DNA of 64,000 nucleotides from Siphonodentalium dalli (Eukaryota > Mollusca > Scaphopoda > Gadilida > Siphonodentaliidae): assembly GCA_032622095.1 (NCBI GenBank), contig CP136063.1, positions 30,258,987 through 30,322,986 of the forward strand, written 5' to 3'. This document shows, in pieces, positions 41,481 through 55,507 of the stretch. The position numbers and the translations under genes are program-made. Within the stretch, counting starts at the first letter, position 1. Each line of letters begins with the position of its first letter. The notes beneath the pieces are model-generated. The model saw only the letters and a program-made list of their open reading frames with translations. It was not told the origin of the DNA and searched no databases.

Positions 41481-42293
41481 ATGGGAGATGCTAACCTGAA
41501 TAACCATGAGACCGCCAACACAGAGAATAAACGACATGACTGTGACGTATGCGGGAAACTGTTCGCCACTTCAGGCAGCTTGGTGAGACATAAGAGAATC
41601 CACACCGGAGATAAGCCTCACCATTGTGAAATATGCGGAAACTCATTTAACCAATCGGGCAGCTTGGTGAAACATAAGAGAATCCACACCGGAGATAAGC
41701 GTTACCATTGTGATATATGTGCGAAATCATTTATTGAATCGGGCAGCTTGGTGACACATAAGAGAATCCACACCGGGGATAAACCTTACCATTGTGAAAT
41801 ATGCGGAAAATCATTTAATCAATCGGGCAGCTTGGTGAAACATAAGACAATCCACACCGGAGATAAACCTTACCGCTGTGATATATGCGGGAAATCATTT
41901 AATCAATCCAGCGAGTTGGTGACACATAAGAGAATCCACACCGGAGATAAGCCTTATCGTTGTGAAATATGCGGAAAATCATTTAATCAATCGAGCAGCT
42001 TGGTGAAACATAAGAGAATCCACACTGGAGATAAGCCTTACCATTGTGATATATGTGGGAAATCATTTATTGAATCGGGCAGCTTGGTGACACATAAGAG
42101 AATCCACACCGGAGATAAACCTTATCGTTGTGATATATGCCGGAAATCGTTTAATACATCGAGCAACTTGGTGACACATAAGAGAATCCACACCGGAGAT
42201 GAACCTTACCGTTGTGATATATGCGGAAAATCATTTAATCAATCGGGCAGCTTGTTGAAACATAAGATAATCCACACTGGAGATAAGCTTTAA
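41481..42293 (+). CDS. ZNF5: C2H2 zinc-finger protein, 5' ORF (270 aa, 9 fingers)
   Basis: The leader MGDANLNNHETANTENKR is intermediate between the A and B types. Nine intact C2H2 fingers follow, dominated by QSGSLVK and ESGSLVT helices. The ORF ends at a TAA (42291-42293) created by a 3-bp insertion between fingers, TTTAATACCATTG. The same kind of insertion at the same place in a finger ends the ZNF2 ORF. Fingers continue in phase after it. The promoter is intact and doubled. Confidence 0.7.
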   Translation: MGDANLNNHETANTENKRHDCDVCGKLFATSGSLVRHKRIHTGDKPHHCEICGNSFNQSGSLVKHKRIHTGDKRYHCDICAKSFIESGSLVTHKRIHTGDKPYHCEICGKSFNQSGSLVKHKTIHTGDKPYRCDICGKSFNQSSELVTHKRIHTGDKPYRCEICGKSFNQSSSLVKHKRIHTGDKPYHCDICGKSFIESGSLVTHKRIHTGDKPYRCDICRKSFNTSSNLVTHKRIHTGDEPYRCDICGKSFNQSGSLLKHKIIHTGDKL

Positions 42294-42820
<527 letters not shown>

Positions 42821-42840
42821 ATTCGTGACGTTAAATATGT

Positions 42841-43018
42841 TCTCATCCGAATGGTCGGTTCTAAAAATAGTAACATAAACGGGCCCGATTTAATATTCGG
42901 AATAAAATCAATATTAATTGATAGAAGCTTTTCCGGACATAGGTCTTCAGTTCATATCTATTATTTTATACCCACGCAACTATTTAAAATTTGTTATTTA
43001 AAGAGATAATCCATCTTA
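42841..43018 (+). mobile_element. Truncated 527-bp TTAA MITE (right part only)
   Basis: Sequence from CTCATCCGAATGGTCGG to GATAATCCATCTTAAA matches the right third of complete elements. The left part is missing and the join is with the ZNF5 3' flank. Confidence 0.7.
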
Positions 43019-44280
43019 AACGTTTATTTGCGTCAAAATTACACAATAGCATTTTTGGTCTATGCAGGGCGATAAACGGAATTTAGTTTTCGACGCCACC
43101 GATGAAGAGTTAACGTGTATATAGAATGATAGATTAATACATGCACAATATAATAAAGTTGATACTCACCAAATATACATGTATAAGTAAGAAATGTGAT
43201 GATTGTATCAAATATTAATGAAAATAACAATAGCAATAGTTTAGTTACATCGCATGCCATTCGAGTCACGTTAAAATTAAACTAGTTTTATTTTAAATAA
43301 TGCGGTGTGAATTTGTGTCATGTCACACGTAAACCGAAACTCATGAGTCATGTTAAATCGTGTCTTGATAAATACTAACATAGCAGATGATTGAGTATAA
43401 AAGCTGATGACCATAGACATCATTGACATTTAATAGATAATTGCGTTAAACGCACTAATGAATCTCTAATATCCACATGTATCCTATATTTGTTCCACCC
43501 ATTGTACCATGGACTACATCATTTGATTTATAGGGAGTTTATGTAATGTTGCTAATTGACCTTAAGAACAATAAGGAATATTCCTTATTGCGCTTAAGTG
43601 CAATAAGAATATTGCAATAAGAATATTCTTTATTGTGCTTAAGCGCAATAAGAATACTTATTTTATGTGCTTAAAAGCGCAATATTTAAGAGATTCCTGA
43701 ATTCCTTAAGGACAATTAAATATTTCCTTATTGCGATTAAGCCCTAATAGGAGCTTTCCATATTGCGCTTTCATTATTGCATTTTTAAAAGCTCAATTAT
43801 TTATTAAATGTCAATTTGGCTTCCCATAGATCTCACGCAGTCCATCATTCAATGTTATTTTTTTAACATTTTGAATTACATGTACAATTAAAAATATTTG
43901 TTATACTAAATTATATTGTAACTATTGTTATTGTCCTTATTCCCCATACATCATGTGCAGTTGTGGGCATATTTTATGATAGACTAGTAAGTACTATTAG
44001 TACTGACGAAGGGGTCACTCTCACCAAACAAAAGTGAAGAATACACAAAACTTAATCGAAGCGCCATATCGAAGAATTCGAAATCGTGTGAATGTTTTCG
44101 GCGCGAAAAGTTTTTATACCCGATATTAGAATTATGGGAAATCCAAGAGAATCATGGGAAGTTCAAAGGTCACTATAGTTCGTATAGCAGAAGTGTACCG
44201 GTATCGTCGGAGTTATATATAGTCTATAGAGTAAATATTTCCGGTTTAGTAATTATACATTTTGATAACAAAATTGCCCT
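43019..44280. other. Module-B spacer after ZNF5
   Basis: Colinear with 21880-22870: minus-strand exon-like repeat, AT-palindrome MITE relic (about 43430-43830) and the left end of the GTCACTCTCACC element (near 44010). The last 250 bp before 44280 are not repeated in the window. Confidence 0.5.
43170..43260 (-). other. Possible 5' coding exon with signal peptide (unit 5)
   Basis: Sister of 22025-22115. The ATG is at 43258-43260, the frame reads MACDVTK then LLLLLFSLIFD, and the GGTGAGTATC donor is retained. Two residues differ from the other copy (N to T, P to L). Confidence 0.3.
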
Positions 44281-44765
44281 ATCGTTTCGTGGATGGTGCT
44301 TCTAATCACAACCACATATTTAGACGCACGTTTATTGTGCACAAGACGATATTTCCTTTGTTAAAATTGATACGAGATCCTTCCTTATCTTCTTCTTCTT
44401 TTTAACTATCCACCCATTTATGGAGAAGCATTCTGGTATCTACATACCGGGACATGTGCAGTATCTAGTTTGATAAACCAACAATTGGATACATGTCACG
44501 GAGATGTCTGACTCAGTCTGTGCAAAATTTTACGTGTGAACAGTTCACGAATATCTTTAGCCAAGAGACGGAGATCGGTATCTTGAACGGTCTCGCTGCC
44601 ACGGACGAGGAGAAATCGTTGAACATCGATGGACCAATAATGAACTGCAGCTTACATGTATCTATAAATATAGCCACTACACAAGATAAACAGAATAGGA
44701 CTAATCGGTATCTGACGTCACGAGGTAAACAGCGGATATATAGGACTATCTGACTATTCCACATA
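44281..44765 (+). promoter_or_regulatory. ZNF6 promoter region: CRE and TATA box
   Basis: TGACGTCA (44713-44720), TATATA (44737-44742) and the ATG at 44766 keep the invariant 24- and 29-bp spacing despite several indels further upstream. Confidence 0.75.
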
Positions 44766-45500
44766 ATGGGAGATGTTAACATGAATAACCATGAGACCAC
44801 CAATACAGACAATAAACGACATCATTGTGACGTGTGCGGGAAACTGTTCGCCACTCAAGGCAGCTTGGTGAGACATAAGATAATCCACGCCGGAGATAAG
44901 CCTCACCGTTGTGAAATATGCGGAAAATCATTTATTCAATCGAGCCACATGGTGACACATAAGAGAATCCACACCGGAGATAAGCCTTATCGTTGTGATA
45001 TATGTGGGAAATCATTTAATCAATCGTCCCACTTAGTGACACATAAGAGAATCCACACTGGAGATAAACCTTACCATTGTGATATATGCGGGAAATCATC
45101 TAATACACCGAGCAACTTGGTGACACATAAGAGAATCCACACCGGAGATAAACCTTATCGCTGTGATATATGCGGGAAATCATCTAATACACCGAGCGAC
45201 TTGGTGACACATATGAGAATCCACAACGGAGATAAGCCTTATGGTTGTGAAATATGCGGAAAATCATTTAATCAATCTGGCAGCTTGGTAACACATATGA
45301 GAATCCACACCGGAGATAAACCTTACCATTGTGATTTATGCGGGAAATCGTTTAATACTTCGAGCAGCTTAGTAACACATATGAGAATCCACACCGGAGA
45401 TAAACCTTACCATTGTGATATATGCGGGAAATCGTTTAATACTTCGAGCATCTTGGTAACACATCAGAGAATCCACACTGGAGATGAACCTTATCGTTGA
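44766..45500 (+). CDS. ZNF6: C2H2 zinc-finger protein, 5' ORF (244 aa, 8 fingers)
   Basis: The leader MGDVNMNNHETTNTDNKR is followed by eight C2H2 fingers. All eight keep the four zinc ligands; fingers 4 and 5 have Ser at the core Phe position. The ORF ends where the first Cys codon of finger 9 (TGT) has become TGA (45498-45500). The promoter is intact, so an 8-finger product is plausible. Confidence 0.7.
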   Translation: MGDVNMNNHETTNTDNKRHHCDVCGKLFATQGSLVRHKIIHAGDKPHRCEICGKSFIQSSHMVTHKRIHTGDKPYRCDICGKSFNQSSHLVTHKRIHTGDKPYHCDICGKSSNTPSNLVTHKRIHTGDKPYRCDICGKSSNTPSDLVTHMRIHNGDKPYGCEICGKSFNQSGSLVTHMRIHTGDKPYHCDLCGKSFNTSSSLVTHMRIHTGDKPYHCDICGKSFNTSSILVTHQRIHTGDEPYR

Positions 45501-46016
<516 letters not shown>

Positions 46017-46082
46017 ATTTGTTACGTTAAATATGTTCGTCGAAGGAGGATTGGAAACAATCTTATATTTGTTTTTTTGTGA

Positions 46083-46350
46083 TACCCATAACATATGAGC
46101 AGAGGGATGCTCGTATCCCGGTTCCACAGTAGAGGCACCCCTGTCTTGGATTCCGGTAGTGGAACATCACTAATGGTATCCAGAGCAGTCTACCTTACGG
46201 CAATTTACAAATGTCATGATAAGAGTAACAAAAGCATAGAATATAACAGTCTAGACTACCTTGGATTAAGCGCTTGATCATATTATTGTGTAAAAACCAA
46301 CTAATAACGTAAACGCTCTTTATTCATGACATGGCATATCGCCGGAAACG
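46083..46350. repeat. Direct repeat R, left copy (about 270 bp)
   Basis: TTGTGATACCCATAACATA through GGCATATCGCCGGAAAC is repeated in the same orientation at 52833-53103. The pair brackets the 6.5-kb non-ZNF region. The flanks show no target duplication, so I do not call them LTRs. Confidence 0.8.
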
Positions 46351-48334
46351 AATCAACAAGGTATATAACTCATATTAAAATTGGTCGGGCGGATTCCAAA
46401 TCCGAACTTTACCCGTTTACTAGTTCAGTAAATTTCCAGACCAAATCCAGCCAATTCAGTTGAACCCACCAAACCCCTCATAGGGAGATGAACAAGGGAG
46501 AGAATACCAAAAAAATGGGGCCATAGCTATATATGGTAGAAGTTGGCCAACGGTCCCAGATTATGGACCCGACCTGTCTCTGTATATAGTATACCCAAAT
46601 ACCAAATTACATGTTATCCAGTTGATACTATATAAAGTTATTATCCATAAATCAAAATCGAATAGATGGTTGGACAGACCGACAGACGGACAGATAAATA
46701 ATTTAATGTGTCCATGTTAATTTTTTAATTTAAACATATCATGTTGCACGGTGACTTTGAGTTTCCGATATTATGCATCACATCCAATGGTATTAAACAA
46801 TACACACACAAACACACACACACACACACACATGTATATGTATGCGTGCTTAGGGTGGAAATTCCAGATAATCGTAACAATCATGCTTAATATCCATCCT
46901 TAGCATATTACCGTCGAAAACACGCTTTTTGGGTGATATTGTATGATTATGGAGTTAATTATCAGAAAGTAACCACATTGTTACAAGAGGTAAACATTCC
47001 GGTGTTGATTACTCACACTATCGTGGCAAGGTTGTTTTGTTATCTAGTCATCGGGGGTACCGCTGTTCATATGGGGATGATAGCCCATATACTATACCTG
47101 TTATTAAACCATAGCATTTATAAGGATTAAGAACCGTTTGCATACAAAGTTATATGGGGACAGACCCAAGAGAAAATATAAGTGTTTATTTAGGAGGGAC
47201 TTAATTTTAGTTTGTCTATATATACATATACACATTAGACAACACAATGCAACGCTCTTTATCAATGGGTTTCCTTTATATTGTATATATAAATACTGTA
47301 TTCTCTACACAGTATATACTAGTAATAGGTTATAGATCTTAAACAATATCGTGATTTAGCCTAATGTTATATAATTTGGAAAAGGTTTACTACGATCATG
47401 CCGAAAATGGTCTGTAAAATGTTGGGAATCAGAAAATAAATAACCAGCATGGGTCATCGAGGAGAGCATCTCTAGCTTAAACGAACTTCACATACAGAAC
47501 GTTTCTTTGTGGTTTCGGTTCTGTACGCTCCCGACCTAATATGATCACTAGAGAAAGAACCGTGCAGTTCAAAATTACCGAACTACACCCCAGCTGAAAA
47601 TGCGCCAAAAGTAACCTCGTAATCAAGCACACGTAGATTTTCAAACGATTGATCGCGCGCGATGGTGCACCAAAAAAACCGTACAGTATAAACCTGTATG
47701 TCGCGTACAGGTATACATAATATGTAAGTTTTTAATTGTTTATTTTTGTTCCATCCTGGATATAGGTTGGATTTATCGCTCATCTGAATAGCAATTATTC
47801 AGAACCAGGTCTTGGAAGTTCAGATAAAGTTGACAATATTAAATTTATAGGAATCGAGCTGTCAAGTAGAATGAAACAAAGTTACCTTAATTTGTTGATT
47901 TACATGGTCGAAGTGTTATCCATTGTCCAAGGCATATATATAAACACGTATGGTGGCGAATAGACATCCACCACACCCACAAGGAAAACAAACAATGTCT
48001 GAATGTTTACAGACAAAATGGAACCGGACATTGTATTGCAGAAGATGTTTGTTTGGGAAAATGACGTTGATGAGTCATATGACGTAATCGCGCGCGACGT
48101 CGTTGATGTGTGCTGTTAACCACCGACCTGCCAAATTAGTTATAGATACTGATGCAGTATCCAGAAAAGGAACAGTGTTTACCGTGGCATGGATTGTTTA
48201 TTAAATCAATGTATTGCAGCCCAAGGTATATCTAGGTGAAACAGAAAACAACAAACCATAAAAAGCAGTCAAACTCAAAATTTAATATGACTAAATATAA
48301 TGTAAGGGTTGTCCCTATAAACTGAGTTATTCTT
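46351..48334. other. Spacer with microsatellite, no gene seen
   Basis: It contains an (AC)n run (about 46801-46831) and ORFs under 70 codons. Nothing is recognisable. Confidence 0.5.
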
Positions 48335-48784
48335 AGTCCAGCAGCCAAGAGCCGAATTTTGGCCTAACCCAAAATTCTCTGTTAAAGTTTTTTTCTCGGC
48401 GGAAAATTCATTAGTAGTATCTCGGCAAATGTTTTCCGGTTGATGTGCTCTTGTAACCCTTGGGGAAATATAAATATTCAACATTGCAACAACCTACCCA
48501 AAACGGCATATGGCCATACGGGTGTGATCATGTTTTATTCAGTAGCAGAAGTTGGAAATCACGTAAGAACGTTTGTTTATGTACGTATGTTCACACCAGA
48601 TCACAAAAATATCAAGATCTTACTTTTATAGGATTATACAAAATGGCTGTCATACAATCTACATTTTCATGTTACGAAAATGTACACTTTCGAAACATGA
48701 CTCAATGGTGAAGCCCAATAATATAGACCGGATTTTGTTATGTCACGTGTTCTCATATGCATGTAGAACAAAAATAGGTCAAGT

Positions 48785-51700
48785 ATGTCGAAATGCTTAT
48801 TCAAATTCCATTACAAAGAAGCTTGCAATAGCAATGAAAAGTGCACTGAAAATGCCGGTGAGGGGCGCATACACTCTATAATATACGCGGGCAAAATATA
48901 TGGCGATGGCCTGCATGAAACTCTCGAACAAAGTCTTAATATAGACAGCAAAATTAAAGTGTCGTTTCACAGAAATTGTGCTTCCAGATACACATCAAAA
49001 ACTAATGTTGAAGCATCCAAACGCAGCAATTCACCAGCTATTCTACCGACACGTTCACGTAGGTCAGCCGGCAACTTTAATTTCCAACTGATTGTCTATA
49101 CTGTGGTGAGACATGTATTGTCGAAAAAGAACCCAGACATCCAGATCGATGGCGTCCTGCTTTCATTTACCGATCAACGCAAACAGTAGAAAGAAGCCGT
49201 ATAAGGTCGCTCTTGTGAAGAAGTGTGATTTGCGACGAGAATAGTGGGCAGAAGAGGTTCGGGGTGAAATTCAGAGTGTGGTTAGTGATTTGCACGTTGT
49301 CGGGGCAAGGTACCACAGAGACTGTATGACATGTTAGCATGTATGCATTTGCCCATGAGTTATTGTGGATCCATCGGGTCACTGATGATGGGAACCGGCC
49401 TGACAGAAATTTTAGAGTCGACTTTTGGCGGAGTCTTAAAAATGCTTAAAGGCAAAAAATATAAGAGCTTTGCGTCTGTTGACAGAGGAGTTATGCGATG
49501 CATGTGTGACCTCTTGGTTGTTCTGGAGGCATCCGTAAGTGAGAGCAGAACCGCTATGCTCTGGATTGAATGTCTAATCAAGCCCATGTTCATAATACTG
49601 AGATATATTAGAGCAGAGCGGGAATCTGATTGGCCGCTCCATCTAGACACCATTAAAGGCACGTGAGGCCTTAGTTGTCGAAAATAGTCATATTTTTTCC
49701 AATCACCGTAAACAGAAAAACATTAAAACGCATACAGTTTCGTTCATATATACCATGACCATCGCGTAAACAGCATGTTATCATAAATATTTACTATATT
49801 TTACCTAAGCAAGAGCTTGATTGTGTTACAGAAGACAACACAATGCTGCTGGCTAGTCACACACAAATGGCATAAACGCTCTTTATTCGTTCCATATCAG
49901 GAATTCACCAACAAAGAACGCTCTTTATGTTTACCATCATAATATAAACAAACACCAGAAAAGTAACTTTTTTATGCTTTTGTTTACATAACAATGGTCA
50001 AAAATATGACAATAACATACTGTTTATGCGATATTTCTTATTTGTATACGGACAAAGTCTGTCTACATTTGGTTGTTCTTTCTGTTTGTGGCGGTTTTTG
50101 ACGGGTGGAAATATTTTCACAGGATACCCACCGCCAAGGCCAACCGTACCTTTAAGGAGATGATTCCTCTTTTCTTCGCGGCTGGACACACTCAATATGC
50201 CAGATATGCATCCTTTACCTGCGGTCAATGGAATCACTAGCTGATGATGCTCAGGTGCCATTCATGAAGGGTGAGCACACTGTGCACTACAATAGTGGCA
50301 TTTTAATGGCATTTGGAGTGACATGGCGATTGAGACCACCTTCATACGATATGGTCATGGACGCTCAGGTATAATCGGCATCACGCTGAAACCAGAGAGT
50401 GTTCGTACATGGGCATACAGTTTGAATACATGCAATTGTCTGATATACGATTTGGATTGTATGCGAGAGAAAGGAGGCAGACATGTCATAAAGAAGAATT
50501 AAGTTCAAGAATAAAGGTTGACAAGGCTGATCGCGATTCACTAAAGCATAAGCTGGAGCTGTGCATTGACCCACTTGATCCGAAGCAGCATCCACAAGGG
50601 ATCGTCAATGTGGAGTCCGGACGAGTGACTACCCATTCCTCCGCCAATGTAGATACGGCGGTGGAACTTGGACGAGAACAGATGATAAATTTCGAAAAAG
50701 ATTGGCCGTCCAGTTTCCATAATGCAATAAACCGGAACGTGAAAAAAAATTCAGCAGCTAGTAAGCATATAAACATTGGCAACATACAACTTTTCGACAC
50801 AGAAGTGATCTATGCGAGGGCAATGGGATTGAAGAATAGTACGAGGAGCTTGGATATTGATGACATCCTTTCGTATGAGCTATCGCCTATCCACCTTCCA
50901 TGTTTGAGTCTAACGGGCATATGAAGGAAGCAAAGTCCAAATCAATCTTGAAGAATGCGCTACGTGTTGTCATCATTGCTGACGTACCAAAGGGCGAGTG
51001 TCAGCCACGCCACCTTCCTAGACGACTGTGCAATTCTATGGACAGTACGATGGCCACCGCTGGGAGTAGTGCAAGATTTCCTTGATGAATATCGGTCTTA
51101 TACTTACAACACTAAGAAAGAAAACAGATGTATACTTGATATTCGATAGGTATAATAAACTCAGCATCAAAGAATCGACGCGATTAGCCCGAGACAAAGG
51201 GGCTAGCAGAGTCTTCACACTCAAGCAAAACACGAGGCTACCTCCACAAAAAGTTATCCTGACAGTGAGTGACAACAAAGCACAGCTTATTGACATGATT
51301 GTTAATGATCTCCAGGTACACCAGGAATGTTTTGCCAATACAAATAAACGACTCGTAGTAACCGGAAAGGATTCCATTCCTGAAGATATTAATAAGGGCA
51401 TATGTATCAATAGGCCTGATCTCATATCGACCCACGATGTAGGAGATACTCTCATTGTTCAACGGGTTGCAAGAGTAGCCGCCCAAACATCGTTAGTTGT
51501 GGCAGATGACACTGACATATTTGTAATGTTACTCCATTTCCTTTATCATGGTGATTTATCCGGCCATATACTGATGGTACCACCGGCAAAGGGACGGATC
51601 ACAATAAACATCAATGAAACGCTCAAAGCTCACATAAATATCGCTCGTGACCTTTTATCAATGCATGGACTCACCTGATGTGACACTGTCGTGGCTCTAC

Positions 51701-52255
51701 ATGGCATAGGGAAATGTACTGCCCTTAAGATTCTCAAAGTTAGAAATCACAATCGAACAAATAATAGTGTGCCATCTGCTGCAATAGAGAGAGTTGTAGG
51801 TGTGGCTAAGTCATTTATTTTGGATTGCTATGGACAACCAATTTGCCAATCAACCACAGATGCTCGACGGAAGATATGGTCCAACAAAGTTAGCCGCAGC
51901 ATGGCTGCAGCGCCATAACTGATTTCTCTACCTCCAGCCGACGATGCTTTAATGGAAAATATTAAACGCGCCCACTTACACGTAAGTGTATGGAGACATT
52001 CGCTTGAGGACACACCTGCTGATCTCAATTCAACTGATTATGGCTGGTCGAGAGAGAACGTTCACTCGTCCCAACCATTGTCCCAACTCGGAAATCACTA
52101 GCTCATGAGACTATACTAAAACCCATTAGATGTTGTTGTGCTTCAAAGTTTAAATTACACGGCGTTCTGTTCGTGTGAGGGGACGGTCGGTGTACGAACG
52201 AGCTGACACATCAACATGACGAGGAAGATACTGATGACATACACTGACTGTTCTA
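48785..52255 (+). pseudogene. Broken large invertebrate protein with XPG/PIN-like nuclease region
   Basis: Pieces in order: an N-terminal Cys/His region (KIYGDGLHETLEQ, FHRNCASRYTSK near 48960-49010; CLYCGETC and HPDRWRPAF near 49095-49160 after a frameshift; RYHRDCM near 49310), a middle part (SDWPLHLDTIK near 49630, interrupted by the 503-bp MITE, then MIPLFFAAGHTQYARY near 50160 and YGHGRSGIIGITLKPE near 50350), and a C-terminal part (TDVYLIFDRYNK, LPPQKVILTV, VVADDTDIFVMLLHF near 51500-51540, GIGKCTALKIL near 51703). Paired Asp residues followed by a Gly-x-Gly helix-hairpin-helix motif resemble FEN1/XPG nucleases. The order matches a large uncharacterised family I recall from several invertebrate genomes. 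A TGA (51676-51678) replaces a Gly codon just before CDTV, and several frameshifts show it is dead. Confidence 0.7.
49653..50155. mobile_element. TTAA MITE, 504-bp family, copy 2
   Basis: It is inserted inside the transposon pseudogene. Removing it together with one TTAA joins the frame DTIK and EMIPLFFAAGH across the site, proving a TTAA target duplication. Ends are as in the copy at 7144-7647. Confidence 0.85.
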
Positions 52256-52747
52256 GGTAAATTATTTCTTCAATACACCAATGCTGATGTACATATGTCA
52301 TAATAATTCTTTTGTTTATGTCCTAATGACATGTTGTTACCAAATAAAGCAAAAATGTTAAATGTCCGAAGCAATGCCTTGATAGACTCGCAACAGTTAC
52401 GATTTGAGAAATTAGTGCGGCCATTTTGGCAGCCATCTTGAGTATTTAATAGTATATTTTGTCCAGTTAATGTAATTTGTCACAACATGTCATAATGGAT
52501 ACATCTTATCGTATTTCTGCTGCCATATATACTGTTATTGATACGGACTTGCCGCTAACATGGTCAAGGTATACACACTATTTAAGACCTTCGGGCACTC
52601 AGCGGCCATTTTGAATAAAAAAAGTTCCCCAAAGGTTACACATCCACATCAACCGGAATATCAATAACGACACCCCCGTGATGCATTATCAACAGAGAAA
52701 AAAACTTTAACAGAGAATTTTGGGTTAGACCCCAGTTCTGCTGGACT

Positions 52748-52832
52748 ATAAACTGTCAAACGTCTAATGATCAAAAGACTCATCTAAAGCGGGTGACCAG
52801 GAACACCGAGTTCCATATCATATTAGTTTTGT
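52748..52832. other. Short spacer between transposon and repeat R
   Basis: Unique sequence; nothing recognised. Confidence 0.4.
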
Positions 52833-53103
52833 GATACCCATAACATATGAGCAGAGGGATGCTCGTATCCCGGTTCCACAGTAGATGCACCCCTTTCTTG
52901 GATTCCGGTAGTGGAACATCACTAATGGTATCCAGTGCAGTCTACCTTACGGCAGTTTACAAATGTCATGATAAGAGTAACAAAAGCATAGAATATAACA
53001 GTCTAGACTACCTTGGATTAAGGACCCTTGAGCATATTCTTGTGTAAAAACCAACTAATAACGTAAACGCTCTTTATTCATGACGTGGCATATCGCCGGA
53101 AAC
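52833..53103. repeat. Direct repeat R, right copy
   Basis: About 270 bp and nearly identical to 46083-46350. It ends directly against a relic of the ZNF upstream region. Confidence 0.8.
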
Positions 53104-53283
53104 ATCTTCTCTGTAATTAGTGAAATACCCGATCAATTGAACGACAAATATTCTTTATTGTCCCTTTTTGAGGAGATGATTGTTGTGACCCTAAACTGCC
53201 CGGTATTGCATACTTACAGAACAGAATAGGATATTTCCATCGTCCTTTGTTTGAATAATACTTGATCAATCCTATTCTACACG
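53104..53283 (+). promoter_or_regulatory. Diverged ZNF upstream block before ZNF7
   Basis: TTGAACGACAAATATTCTTTATTG and CTAAACTGCCCGGTA correspond to 16090-16170, and CTATTCTACACGATG to the promoter end of other units. The CRE/TATA segment is missing. Confidence 0.6.
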
Positions 53284-54757
<1,474 letters not shown>

Positions 54758-54980
54758 CGCGATGATAAATCAAACCTTTCCGTATGAGGAAACTGTGTGT
54801 TAATTTACTGAATCTTTATTTGTCACGTCCGTTATTATGAATAGGTTAATGTCCCGGATACTGCTTTCTACATTATACACGGCAGTCAATTGTTTTTTCG
54901 CCTGTTTGCTTTTGTTTCGTTAACAAGGGGCTGTAGGTAAGTTTGTGATTTTATTTGATATTTCTTTCCGAGTTCTGAAT

Positions 54981-55507
54981 TTAAAGATGCATTATCTCTT
55001 TAAATAACAAATTTTAAATAGTTGCGTGGGTATAAAATAATAGATATGAACTGAAGACCTATGTCCGGAAAAGCTTCTATCAATTAATATTGATTTTATT
55101 TCGAATATTAAATCGGGCCCGTTTATGTTACAATTTTTAGAACCGACCATTCGGATGAGACCGTATTGCGATATAGAGCACTGGGCTGTTCCTGCTGCTA
55201 CGCAACGAATGTCAAATGTCACAGATTGGTTGTGTGTATTGTTTTGTTCCACATATATAAGCGATAATGAGTATAATTAACGTTTATTTGTGACAAAATT
55301 GCACAATATAATTTCTGGTCTCTGTTAACAGTAACCACTATTGTTCGTTGGCTGAACAAACACACATTTTAGACTAGAAAATATTCGAAATAAAATTAAT
55401 ATTAATCGATAGAAGCATTTCCGGACAGGAGTCTTCGATTCAAATCTAATATTTTATACCCCAGTAACTATATAATACATGTTTACAAAGAGATAATCCA
55501 CCTTTAA
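54981..55507 (-). mobile_element. TTAA MITE, 527-bp family, complete
   Basis: TTAA is present at both ends with the long terminal inverted repeats and the shared central part. It is one of the two best-preserved copies. Confidence 0.8.

Larger units (their letters stand above)
48335..52747 (+). mobile_element. Degenerate DNA transposon, about 4.4 kb (Academ-like, proposed)
   Basis: The left end AGTCCAGCAG (48335-48344) matches the right end CTGCTGGACT (52738-52747). The inverted homology continues for about 125 bp on each side, including CTAACCCAAAATTCTCTG, TTAAAGTTTTTTTCTC and TTCCGGTTGATGTG. Between them lies one long, broken coding region whose last domain resembles the XPG/FEN1 nuclease fold. 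Academ transposons are known to carry an XPG-like nuclease, and I propose that class by inference. ATAAACTG occurs just outside the right end and 10 bp outside the left end; it may be a relic duplication or chance. Confidence 0.6.

Noticed and set aside
46083-53103. LTR retrotransposon bounded by repeat R
   Set aside because: No TG...CA ends, primer-binding site, polypurine tract, reverse transcriptase or target duplication; the interior holds a TIR DNA transposon.
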